Positions 59,701-64,000 of a stretch of DNA of 64,000 nt are shown in pieces; the first letter of the stretch is position 1; the number at the start of each line of letters is the position of its first letter. This DNA comes from Rhizomys pruinosus (taxonomy: Eukaryota; Chordata; Mammalia; Rodentia; Spalacidae): the NCBI GenBank assembly GCA_009823505.1, contig VZQC01012328.1, positions 229,891 to 293,890 on the forward strand. The letters are read 5' to 3'. Below the pieces are notes generated by a model. It worked only from the letters and a program-made list of their open reading frames with translations. It was not told the origin of the DNA and did not search any database. The position numbers were made by a program, and so were the translations under genes.

Positions 59701-61978
59701 GATATATGCCATGGGTGACATGCTAGTGAGACAAGACTGCCAACAGTGCTCACTGTTCTGGAAGTCACAGGAGCAAGAGCTTTTAAAGAAAAGGGAACCT
59801 GTACCCCCAGGGCTCAGGGAACACCACAGAAGAGTGGATGAAAAAGTTTTACGAGCCAAAGGAACAGGGTGTTGCCTCCTGCTGCTGCTGCTGCATTCTA
59901 GATGTTACTGGGAAGCTGCACCTTGAACTCTCCATGGTGTGGTAGTCTACCAGGGTCTGCATAATGACAAAACCAGTGACATGCCACTGTGGGTGAGGAA
60001 GTTTCACAGGGTCCCACCTCTAGATGAAGAGCTACAGGTCGGATGCTGAAGGAACGAGAATCAGTTTTGTCCAGGGACTGGGTCCCTGAGTGATATCTAA
60101 TCCCAAGTGAGCACTCTAAACGTGTATACACACAAGTGCCAGTAAATGGACTCAGTGCATTTTATTTAATAATGTGTTATAAGTGCTTGTATATAAATGT
60201 ATGAATAAAGAAGACAAGAAATCGAGAGGAGAGGGAGTGGGGGAGATATAGGAGGAGTTGAAGGGAGGACTCAGGTGAAAATTATGCAAATACAATACCC
60301 ATGTAAGAAATTCTCAATTTTTAATTTTTAATGTTATTTTTTATGTTATTTTTATGTTTGATCTGCATTGCATATAAGTGTATCCTGCAAACCTGCAGAG
60401 GCCAGAAGAGGGTGTTCGATCTCCTGGAACTGGAGTTATGAATGGTTGTTAGCCACCATTTGGGTGCTGGGAACTGAACCTAGGTTCCCTGGAAGAGCAG
60501 CCAGTGCTCTTAATTGCATTGCCATCTCTCCAGCCCCAACTTCTCAAAAATCTAAAACATTATAATTAAAATTTTAAAAGCTTAAAAAAAGATAATAAAG
60601 GACAATGTTGACATATAGTTTAAGAAAGGGAAGTAATTAGTATCAAATATCAAAGATGTTAGGTTATAGTTGATTGTTATAATTACTCATTTATTTTTGT
60701 TAATCTCTTACTGTGCCTAATTTAAAAGTTAAACTTTATCTAGGTATGTACATTTAGAATAAGAGCTGAGTATACATAAGAGAGTCTTGGTTGGAGTTGG
60801 CTGCCGCCATTTGAGGAGAGAGCATGTTAGTAGTGAAAGCAGTTCATGTAAACAACTCTCCAGAATGATTTCCATTCAGAGTAGACACTGGGTGCCTTCA
60901 TGAAAGGTATGTGGACTCTAGGGTAACTCTGTTTTGTTAATATGCTGGAAAATACTTGACAGATGTGGAAGTTGATTGAAACGTTAGAGAAGAGAGAGTG
61001 CTTGATCCTTGAGTGAGCAAGAAGGGGAGGTCTCAGGCAGCAGTGAGGGCAGCTCTACCATTGGGAGGGAAGCCGCATGATGTTGTACATATAGGTTGGT
61101 ACCTTGCAGATTTGATAGTGGAATACCCAGGGAGATCTTGCTGAACTGCTTTTGTTCTTTCAACATAAAGCTGGCTTAGGGGCTGGGAGCATAGGTAGAG
61201 CACATGCTTATCATCCACAAAGCCCTGGGTTCAGACCTCAGTATTAAAGAAAATATAATACATTGTAGTTCAGCAGCTGAGAGAGGAGTAAGAAAAAGTC
61301 ACCTCAGATAGTAAGAAAGGTGGGCAGCTAGAGGGTTACACGAGCGTCAGTGGAATGGGGCCATGTGCCTCGGTGTTGGCATTTTATACAGGTACCTGCG
61401 CTGCTTAGTTGCCTGTTCAGAATAATCAGGCTGATCCACTAACTTAGGGCATAGATTTCCTTACTTTAAAAGAGGAATATTACCTGCTTTGGGGTTCATC
61501 TTAAGAATTAGCTGAAAACCTAAGGGACAAAACTTTATATAATGTTTGAGTAGTTACTGTTACTATAAGTTACAATTCTGTCACAAAGTTTAGGGCTTAT
61601 ATGCTAATATACTAATGGATAAGGTCAAAGTAGCTCAGTTTAAAGGGCTGGAGAAAATTCACTATTACAAAACCCATGGGAGAAATGACCAATATCATTC
61701 TCAGTGTCTTGTAGACTTCTATTTATGCTGTAAACATTTCTCAGAAAAACATGGGAGTATGGCCAGGAAGGCATGTACTCTAATCTTTTACTTGATTTTT
61801 AGAGGCAAGTGCAAAAACCTGTGATGGTGTTCAGTGCGCCTTTGAGGAACTTGTGGAAAAGATCATTCAGACTCCTGGACTGTGGGAAAGTGAGAACCAG
61901 AACAAAGGAGTCAAGCTGTCACACAGGGAAGAGAGCCATGGAGGTGGAGCCTGCTCGGGTTACTGTTCTGTGTTATAG
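35353..61978 (+). CDS. Rab18: Rab18 small GTPase, complete CDS in seven exons
   Basis: The joined exons (35353-35420, 40794-40849, 48667-48728, 54946-55018, 56167-56285, 56559-56625, 61803-61978) total 621 nt, 206 codons plus TAG, the usual Rab18 length. Visible motifs are the P-loop GESGVGKS (residues 15-22), switch I with the ATIGVDF effector region (about 39-45), WDTAGQE (62-68), NKID (122-125), EASAK (149-153) and C-terminal CSVL (203-206), with a second cysteine at 199. Established knowledge: Rab18 is a prenylated GTPase of the ER and lipid droplets, activated by the RAB3GAP1/2 complex and inactivated by TBC1D20; its loss causes Warburg Micro syndrome in humans. All introns are GT-AG, with phases 2,1,0,1,0,1. 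The start codon has A at -3 and G at +4. The reading frame has no defects, so this is the functional gene and not a retrocopy. Residue 200 is Ser, where I recall Gly in human and mouse. Confidence 0.98.
35421..36570 (+). other. Rab18 intron 1, 5' part
   Basis: CpG-rich to about 35760, then unique AT-rich sequence without repeats. It may carry promoter-proximal regulatory sites; none can be named with confidence. Confidence 0.6.
36571..36750 (+). mobile_element. B2 SINE remnants
   Basis: A short antisense B2 end (gagctgtctctccagctc) is followed by a shortened sense B2 (gttggagaggttaagagcactgg to acacatacaaaataaaataa). Confidence 0.75.
36923..37142 (-). mobile_element. B2 SINE
   Basis: Complete antisense copy ending ctgagccatctctccagcccc. 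Confidence 0.94.
37143..37295 (-). mobile_element. Old B1/B4-like SINE, degraded
   Basis: ggcttggaactttgtatgtgtgtagcc and tcctcctgcctcagcctccc are weak B1-like matches. Confidence 0.6.
37384..37549 (-). mobile_element. B1 SINE with (GTTT)n tail
   Basis: About six GTTT units precede ctttttgagacagggtctcc. The head complement is altered (ccaccatgcggggt). Confidence 0.92.
37563..37622. repeat. Poly(A) and (TA)n tract
   Basis: A-run followed by alternating tatata with a few interruptions. Confidence 0.85.
38163..38310 (-). mobile_element. B1 SINE
   Basis: Full antisense copy ending accatgcccggc. A strong hairpin begins 28 nt downstream. Confidence 0.93.
38338..38382. other. Hairpin: 20-bp stem, 5-nt loop
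   Basis: The left arm 38338-38357 (ggtattcctattaacattgc) pairs with 38363-38382 with one mismatch around loop tgtac. Not part of a recognised repeat. Confidence 0.9.
38560..38772 (+). mobile_element. B2 SINE
   Basis: Preceded by aaaaagttgtatcaa and followed by aaaaagttacatcaa, the target duplication. Confidence 0.93.
38788..38940 (+). mobile_element. B1 SINE
   Basis: Inserted at the 3' target copy of the previous B2. A third gttacatcaa copy follows at 38944-38953. Confidence 0.92.
39241..39541 (-). mobile_element. Composite SINE: B2 5' half fused to B1, with nested B1 piece
   Basis: In minus-strand sense, a B2 half (39396-39541) passes from gctaagaactttaa directly into B1 (gccaggagtggtgg, ending 39241). 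Flanking gaataattatt and gaataatttct suggest one target duplication. A 54-nt T-run plus truncated B1 piece (39465-39518) interrupts the B2 half. Confidence 0.82.
39545..40325 (+). other. Rab18 intron 1 unique sequence; N at 40265
   Basis: No repeat or extra exon recognised. Confidence 0.5.
40329..40540 (+). mobile_element. B2 SINE
   Basis: gatgccctcttggttaagagc variant of box A; passes into a B1 after aaaaataaattt. Confidence 0.92.
40541..40747 (+). mobile_element. B1 SINE with long A-rich tail next to exon 2
   Basis: Intact gccgggcgtggtggcgcacgc head. The A-rich tail (from 40675) ends about 45 nt before the Rab18 exon 2 acceptor. Confidence 0.94.
40794..40849 (+). CDS. Rab18: Rab18 coding exon 2
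   Basis: A 56-nt exon completing Ser23 and running through [10 protein letters not shown] to the switch I isoleucine. The acceptor is a pyrimidine-rich tract ending ttttag and the donor is gtaagc. An A-rich B1 tail ends only about 45 nt upstream of the acceptor. Confidence 0.97.
40860..41820 (+). other. Rab18 intron 2 unique sequence with (GT)n
   Basis: A (GT)n tract at 41289-41322; otherwise nothing recognised. Confidence 0.55.
41840..42090 (+). mobile_element. B2 SINE, young type
   Basis: The exact 17-bp duplication aaaaaatagcgaattct flanks it at 41823-41839 and 42091-42107. Confidence 0.96.
42160..42405 (-). mobile_element. B3/B4-like SINE
   Basis: ggaggccagaggacaac, cttgtgctgggattagaggcg and gactgagccagctcttcagcccc in antisense order. 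Confidence 0.65.
42477..42726 (-). mobile_element. B2 SINE, young type
   Basis: Flanked by taagatgtttctt at 42464-42476 and 42727-42739. Part of the central duplication is deleted. Confidence 0.95.
42765..42988 (-). mobile_element. B2 SINE, older type
   Basis: gagtatattatgtacacgtgtgagtgc region, ending gctgtctctccagctcc. Confidence 0.9.
42996..43134 (-). mobile_element. Old B1-like SINE
   Basis: aggcaggttctcacactagc...accatgcccagct, strongly diverged. Confidence 0.65.
43170..43307 (-). mobile_element. B1 SINE
   Basis: Body from tttgagacagggtcttcc; the head is reduced to aaagttgtgtggcag. Confidence 0.9.
43549..43763 (-). mobile_element. B2 SINE
   Basis: Single-copy central unit; catttaag occurs on both sides. 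Confidence 0.93.
43999..44253 (+). mobile_element. Composite SINE: B2 5' half fused to B1, one target duplication
   Basis: The B2 half ends ctatctt (44097) and B1 starts at gctgggcatgg (44100). The whole unit lies between aagagtatcaataattc (43982-43998) and aagagtattgataattc (44254-44270), 15 of 17 identical. Confidence 0.88.
44561..44742 (-). mobile_element. B1-like SINE, diverged, with (GTTT)n tail
   Basis: agggtctcactatgcagccctgg; head gcgccatagtgcccagc. Confidence 0.75.
44801..44954 (-). mobile_element. B1 SINE
   Basis: aagaaactttt repeats at 44789-44799 and 44955-44965. Confidence 0.94.
45432..45556 (+). mobile_element. B1-like SINE, diverged
   Basis: Target duplication gagtgagcacct at 45420-45431 and 45557-45568 confirms the boundaries despite sequence decay. 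Confidence 0.85.
45569..45775 (-). mobile_element. B2 SINE, older type
   Basis: gcagaagccagaagagggcatc; ends gagccatctctctagcc. Confidence 0.88.
45864..46108 (-). mobile_element. B2 SINE, young type, inside old L1
   Basis: Exact 15-bp duplication tgaatgtgtatttct at 45849-45863 and 46109-46123. Confidence 0.96.
46428..46574 (-). mobile_element. B1 SINE
   Basis: tacagtga on both sides; full antisense body. Confidence 0.92.
46586..46660. repeat. (CCCCT)n-like pyrimidine tract
   Basis: ctcccctcccctcccatccc and similar units directly after the B1. Confidence 0.85.
47042..47164 (+). mobile_element. Degraded B1 with (CAG)n
   Basis: gcagcggcacacctgtcgtcccagc is B1-like. It is followed by eight CAG units at 47141-47164. 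Confidence 0.6.
47362..47465 (+). mobile_element. Degraded B1-like SINE
   Basis: gtaatacattactgagggactgaggc...gtgagttcaaggccacc, then an A-run. Confidence 0.55.
47617..47734 (-). mobile_element. B1 SINE with deletion
   Basis: About 30 nt missing after gtctggaactcac; head ccaccacgcccggc intact. Confidence 0.92.
47735..47776. repeat. (TTA)n microsatellite
   Basis: About 12 units; the probable expanded A-tail of the next B1. Confidence 0.93.
47777..47922 (-). mobile_element. B1 SINE
   Basis: Inserted just beyond the head of the preceding antisense B1. Confidence 0.92.
47935..48425 (-). mobile_element. Ancient L1 3' region, antisense
   Basis: ccctaattgccaaatgatgtagagcat, actggccatttaaggtctttgc and gcaaaggttttcccccattttg fit an antisense L1 3' end; a B1 splits it. 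Confidence 0.65.
48134..48289 (+). mobile_element. B1 SINE inside old L1
   Basis: gcccggcgtggtggcacacgcc head and A11 tail. Confidence 0.93.
48427..48615 (+). mobile_element. B2 SINE, old
   Basis: gagctggctcagtggctaagtgtgc; ends about 50 nt before Rab18 exon 3. Confidence 0.8.
48667..48728 (+). CDS. Rab18: Rab18 coding exon 3
   Basis: A 62-nt exon encoding [20 protein letters not shown] up to Trp62, just before the DTAGQE motif. Acceptor ttaag, donor gtaaga. A degraded B2 ends about 50 nt upstream. Confidence 0.97.
48730..49327 (+). other. Rab18 intron 3, 5' part; unique
   Basis: AT-rich, no repeat recognised. Confidence 0.5.
49342..49498 (-). mobile_element. B1 SINE
   Basis: Exact 14-bp duplication tgataagcagtatt at 49328-49341 and 49499-49512. 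Confidence 0.96.
49513..50150 (+). other. Rab18 intron 3 unique sequence
   Basis: Nothing recognised apart from a short (TTTTTG)n at about 49921. Confidence 0.45.
50154..50302 (-). mobile_element. Composite SINE, B1 part truncated to its head
   Basis: The antisense B2 half (50201-50302) is joined to a 24-nt B1 head (gccgagaatggtgac in sense) and then a T-run tail (50154-50176). Confidence 0.7.
50303..50620 (+). other. Rab18 intron 3 unique sequence
   Basis: No repeat recognised. Confidence 0.4.
50630..50798 (-). mobile_element. B1 SINE with (TTTA)n tail
   Basis: Intact gcgccaccacgcccggc head. ccaagttt lies on both sides. Confidence 0.94.
51001..51044. other. Perfect hairpin: 20-bp stem, 4-nt loop
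   Basis: ttttatttatatataaagat (51001-51020) and its exact reverse complement (51025-51044) around loop taaa. Confidence 0.93.
51045..52045 (+). other. Rab18 intron 3 unique sequence
   Basis: About 1 kb without recognised repeats; a 95-codon antisense frame (51447-51734) has no family features. Confidence 0.45.
52047..52145 (-). mobile_element. Old B1-like SINE
   Basis: ctgagctggccttaaacttgc and gattataggcctgtgtgtgcc. Confidence 0.55.
52157..52357 (-). mobile_element. B3/B4-like SINE with (CATT)n
   Basis: ATTC repeats, then acatgtggaggtcagaggacagc and cctgctgggacatcttgccagccc. Confidence 0.65.
52389..52641 (+). mobile_element. B2 SINE, young type
   Basis: tgataggtct at 52381 and 52642 marks the target duplication; the duplicated central unit is present. 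Confidence 0.95.
52672..52915 (+). mobile_element. B2-like SINE, old
   Basis: ggctcaagggattgctgagtgg head and a cacacacctatatac 3' part, strongly diverged. Confidence 0.65.
52936..52980 (-). mobile_element. B1 3' stub
   Basis: T-run and gtctttttgagacagggtctc only; extreme truncation. Confidence 0.85.
53245..53292 (-). mobile_element. B1 5' stub
   Basis: gagtgctgggattacgggtgtgcactaccacgcccagc without the rest of the element. Confidence 0.8.
53293..54057 (+). other. Rab18 intron 3 unique sequence
   Basis: A 119-codon open frame (53245-53604) runs partly through the B1 stub and is not convincing. Confidence 0.45.
54058..54205. repeat. Polypyrimidine (CCCTCC/CTTCC) tract
   Basis: About 150 nt of C/T-only sequence. 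Confidence 0.92.
54261..54496 (+). mobile_element. B2 SINE, young type
   Basis: Exact 15-bp duplication aaaaggccaacttta at 54246-54260 and 54497-54511. Confidence 0.96.
54527..54673 (+). mobile_element. B1 SINE
   Basis: Exact 16-bp duplication aaaattcctctcctga at 54511-54526 and 54674-54689; near-consensus. Confidence 0.97.
54946..55018 (+). CDS. Rab18: Rab18 coding exon 4
   Basis: A 73-nt exon carrying [18 protein letters not shown] (switch II) to the first base of Val87. Acceptor ttcag, donor gtaagt. Confidence 0.97.
55019..55429 (+). other. Rab18 intron 4, 5' part; unique
   Basis: No repeat recognised. Confidence 0.5.
55430..55576 (-). mobile_element. B1 SINE
   Basis: gtctttttgaggcagggtctctccc to gccactatgcctggc. 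Confidence 0.9.
55577..56166 (+). other. Rab18 intron 4, 3' part; unique
   Basis: No repeat recognised; the tract before exon 5 is T-rich. Confidence 0.5.
56167..56285 (+). CDS. Rab18: Rab18 coding exon 5
   Basis: A 119-nt exon from [10 protein letters not shown] to the guanine-specificity motif NKIDK. Acceptor tttcag, donor gtaaaa. Confidence 0.97.
56335..56530 (-). mobile_element. Old B4-like SINE in intron 5
   Basis: tttgaacctagcacttcctgcatgctagac (ID-like, antisense) and gttgctaagttgcctagcctgg (B1-like, antisense) fill most of the 273-nt intron. Confidence 0.6.
56559..56625 (+). CDS. Rab18: Rab18 coding exon 6
   Basis: A 67-nt exon encoding [20 protein letters not shown] and FI. Acceptor ttgtag, donor gtaagt. 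The preceding intron is only 273 nt. Confidence 0.97.
56955..57300 (+). mobile_element. Rodent interspersed repeat, family not assigned
   Basis: tagttacttttctgtggctgtgataaacaccatgaccaaaa opening and ccacccccagtgatgtattt are typical of a common rodent repeat; LTR/MaLR-type origin suspected. Confidence 0.65.
57301..57655 (+). other. Rab18 intron 6; no feature recognised
   Basis: No coding or repeat signal. Confidence 0.4.
57656..57825 (+). mobile_element. B2 SINE, old
   Basis: ggcctggagagatggctcagcag head; central deletion; ends aattaaaaataaaat. Confidence 0.82.
57826..58288 (+). other. Rab18 intron 6; no feature recognised
   Basis: Includes a possible old-repeat stretch (gagcttgcattctactacaggaaaagg) too weak to assign. 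Confidence 0.4.
58289..58492 (+). mobile_element. B2 SINE, left arm of B2-B1-B2 inverted array
   Basis: gcctagagaggtggctcagtgg head to cacataaaataaa. Confidence 0.92.
58493..58648 (-). mobile_element. B1 SINE, centre of the inverted array
   Basis: ttttggtctttttgaaacatgg to accaccatgctggcc. Confidence 0.92.
58649..58838 (-). mobile_element. B2 SINE, right arm, head missing
   Basis: Antisense copy stops at cttaaccgatgagg, lacking the ccatctctccagcccc end. Confidence 0.9.
58839..59379 (+). other. Rab18 intron 6; no feature recognised
   Basis: AG-rich unique sequence. Confidence 0.4.
59395..59613 (+). mobile_element. B2 SINE
   Basis: Exact 15-bp duplication aagaatgtgaatcca at 59380-59394 and 59614-59628. 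Confidence 0.96.
59629..60134 (+). other. Rab18 intron 6; no feature recognised
   Basis: A short (CTG)n at about 59881. The 95-codon frame at 59639-59926 has no family features. Confidence 0.4.
60135..60312 (+). mobile_element. L1 3' UTR fragment
   Basis: gtaaatggactcagtgcatttt, purine-rich gagaggagagggagtgggg, and an A-rich end. Confidence 0.6.
60318..60538 (-). mobile_element. B2 SINE
   Basis: Ends gcattgccatctctccagcccc; the ttctcaa motif lies on both sides. Confidence 0.92.
60539..61177 (+). other. Rab18 intron 6; no feature recognised
   Basis: No repeat or extra exon seen. Confidence 0.4.
61178..61258 (+). mobile_element. ID element
   Basis: ggggctgggagcataggtagagcacatgc and ccctgggttcagacctcagt are tRNA-Ala-like A and B boxes followed by an A-rich tail. 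Confidence 0.8.
61259..61802 (+). other. Rab18 intron 6, 3' end; unique
   Basis: No repeat recognised before the exon 7 acceptor. Confidence 0.45.
61803..61978 (+). CDS. Rab18: Rab18 coding exon 7 (last coding exon)
   Basis: A 176-nt coding part from [11 protein letters not shown] to CSVL and TAG. It holds the hypervariable tail and both C-terminal cysteines (199 and 203). The acceptor reads tttttag|ag; using the second AG would break the frame. Confidence 0.97.
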
Positions 61979-63652
61979 ACTCTGGGAGTCCCATCTCCTG
62001 CATATTTGATCAGATAGTCACATCTTTCTGTATATAAACTCTTAACTGCTATTAGGGACCTTGCAGTTTGCACATAATTGTTTTATCATGGCAGTGAGTA
62101 TTTGCAAGAACCCCCCCTCATCGGCTTTCCCAGATGAAATGTTATGGTAAGCATGCACAGTTTGCAGTCTATAGTTTTTTATGTAACATAAAATAGGTGT
62201 ACCTTCGTGAGTACATTGGATTTTATGATCTACATTTATCATGTCATTTTTTTAAAACATCCATCTGTCTGGTGTGTTGCTACAGGTCTGCTTTTTGTCT
62301 TCTTTTTGCTTCAATTCTCTGATCAATTACCGAGTTAGTTGGTATGTAGAAGGAGAACCATGGGAAGGTATGCTGGCTTCATCAAGCCTGTCCCGTCTCC
62401 CGAGGATAACAAAGCATTATTCCACAGCTTTTATAGGATGTTGGAGATTCATAGTATAAGTCAAATTCTCAGTACAGAATGTAGTCCAGGCTAATAAATA
62501 ATTAAACCTGTATTTGTTCTGATGATAGTATGATATGTTAAAGCAGTTGGTATTTTAATTTGCTTCAGTAATTAGCTCAATTAACTGGAGCTTTAATCCT
62601 GTCATGTGCACATTGGATTTATGCTCTTTGTGCAGTTTTGGTTATACAGCATTGGCAGAATGGCAACAAGGTTTTCCTTCATTTTGGTTTCAGAATAATG
62701 TGAATGGTGTGTTCATTATAACTCCTTTAATGCTTCCACTTTTAAAACCGACATCTTTTTTTTTCATAAATGCTGATAGTGTTTGTCCAAGTCCCTCAGT
62801 TGTAGCTTGTATAATGTTTATGACTCACTGTATCTTATGGCTTCCATAAATGGCTAGTGGATATTAAAAACCTAGTCTGTGTTTTGAGTGCTGGGGGAAA
62901 AACACTAAATGACAGTTTGAGAAAAGCATATTGCTTCCAGATTCCAACATGTGGGAAAATGCTGTTGCAATGAGAATGTTGATAACTTACCGTAGCAAGT
63001 AAACAATAGTTTATTAAAACCAACCTGTACAGAAATAATGTCTTCTCCACAGTATTCTGTTTTCTAAGCTCTTGTTATGGTACACTACGTGTTTTTTTCA
63101 CTCATATGTTGCTTAATTTACATTGTCCTCTGCTATTTAAACCCCAAATGAATAAATTGTCTTAAGGCTGGTCACTAAATCTCTCATTAAGATTCTGATA
63201 TTAATTTTTGGCAGTTTATTCTCTTGTACAATTGCAAATGATAAAACCTTTTTGTGTACCTTCGCAATACGTGTGCTGGTGGCTTTACTTCAGTTGGATT
63301 CTTTCTGAACAGTATGTCATCACATGTGAAACCACATTGTCCTTCAGTGAAAGTTGGCAGTCTACATTACATGTGATAAAAGGTTTTATACATTCTGTAT
63401 ATTTTTTATTAAATATAAGAATTTTGCTTCTATAATGTTAGAGAAAAGTTGCAACATGTGTACTTATGATTTGGTCACGTTACATTAAATTTTAGATTTA
63501 TGTATGTTTTCAGTCTGTATTGACAAGACTTTTCTGCTTATTACTTTTTGCTCCATAAGTTATATCTTCTTTGTTCACATTGATGTTGTTGTCTTGATTT
63601 GGTCAAAATTTGGGTTCATATGAATCATGTGAATATAACTATTATTAATTTA
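61979..63652 (+). other. Rab18: Rab18 3' UTR and candidate poly(A) sites
   Basis: AT-rich and free of recognised SINEs between the stop codon and the B3-like SINE at 63653, as expected for a constrained 3' UTR. Candidate poly(A) signals are AATAAA at 62493 and 63151, and ATTAAA at 63408 and 63484. Alternative polyadenylation is likely; the true end is not visible from sequence alone. Confidence 0.7.
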
Positions 63653-64000
63653 GGGGGCTGGGGAGATGGTTCAGTGGATAAAGTACTTACCTTGCAGGAG
63701 TAAGGACTGAGTTCAGATCCCCAGACCCACCTGAAGCACCATCTGAACACAGTAGCCACCCAGAACTCCAGCCTCAGAAGGTGGAGGCAGAGGCTCCAGG
63801 AGCAAGCTGGCTGCTGGCTGGGTCGAGTTGTCACACCCTCAGCTTGGTTCAGCTGAGAGGAGCTGGAGGAGCTGATTGAGGAAGATTCACAATGTCAGCC
63901 ATGGGCCTGTAACATTCCTGTGCACACACATGCGTGCCCACACACTTGTGTGCCTATACACAAACGTGCATGTAGACACACTTAAGAAATAATTCTCAAT
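63653..64000 (+). mobile_element. B3-like SINE, runs to window end
   Basis: ggggctggggagatggttcagtgg head, gaactccagcctcagaaggtgg middle and a (CA)-rich 3' part; the downstream end may lie outside the window. Confidence 0.75.

Overview
This window is nuclear DNA from a rodent, almost certainly a muroid. It is packed with B1 (7SL-derived) and B2 (tRNA-derived) SINEs, a few ID/B3/B4-type SINEs and L1 fragments, and it holds one intron-containing gene. The species cannot be fixed from the sequence. The B1 and B2 consensus forms (a B2 with a duplicated 'actccarttccagg' unit, and a B1 ending 'gctggggctacagggagaccctgtctc') do not look like standard mouse or rat forms. A 333-base run of N and two single Ns point to a draft assembly.

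The only functional protein gene I can support is Rab18, on the + strand. Its seven coding exons lie between 35353 and 61978, all with GT-AG introns. Spliced together they give a continuous 206-residue Rab GTPase with every G-motif and a C-terminal CSVL prenylation box. A TATA-less CpG-island promoter with ETS-, SP1- and NRF1-like sites precedes exon 1. The 3' UTR follows the stop at 61978 and has several candidate poly(A) signals before a B3-like SINE at 63653.

Upstream of Rab18 (1-35 kb) I see no functional gene. This part holds old and young L1 pieces, dozens of SINEs, LTR-like remnants and microsatellites. It also holds an unusual retro-structure at 25.77-27.73 kb. There a broken DDX39B (RNA helicase) retrocopy is joined directly to a fragment of betaretrovirus-like (ERV class II) reverse transcriptase and a 3' LTR, which ends in a very short R and an A-run. 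This looks like a processed chimaeric transcript.

The Rab18 introns are mostly SINEs, antisense L1 and simple repeats. The most interesting pattern is a recurrent composite SINE. The 5' ~100 nt of B2 is fused to B1 at nearly the same breakpoint in five separate places (17.2, 33.6, 39.4, 44.1 and 50.2 kb). At least one copy sits between a single pair of target-site duplications, which suggests a B2-B1 chimaera that moved as a unit. Other points are two 20-bp-stem hairpins in introns 1 and 3, two cases of repeated SINE insertion into the same duplicated target, and a B2 inverted-repeat pair with an N at its centre. I found no CRISPR arrays, operons or prokaryotic features. SINE boundaries are accurate to about 5-10 bases unless a target-site duplication is given.
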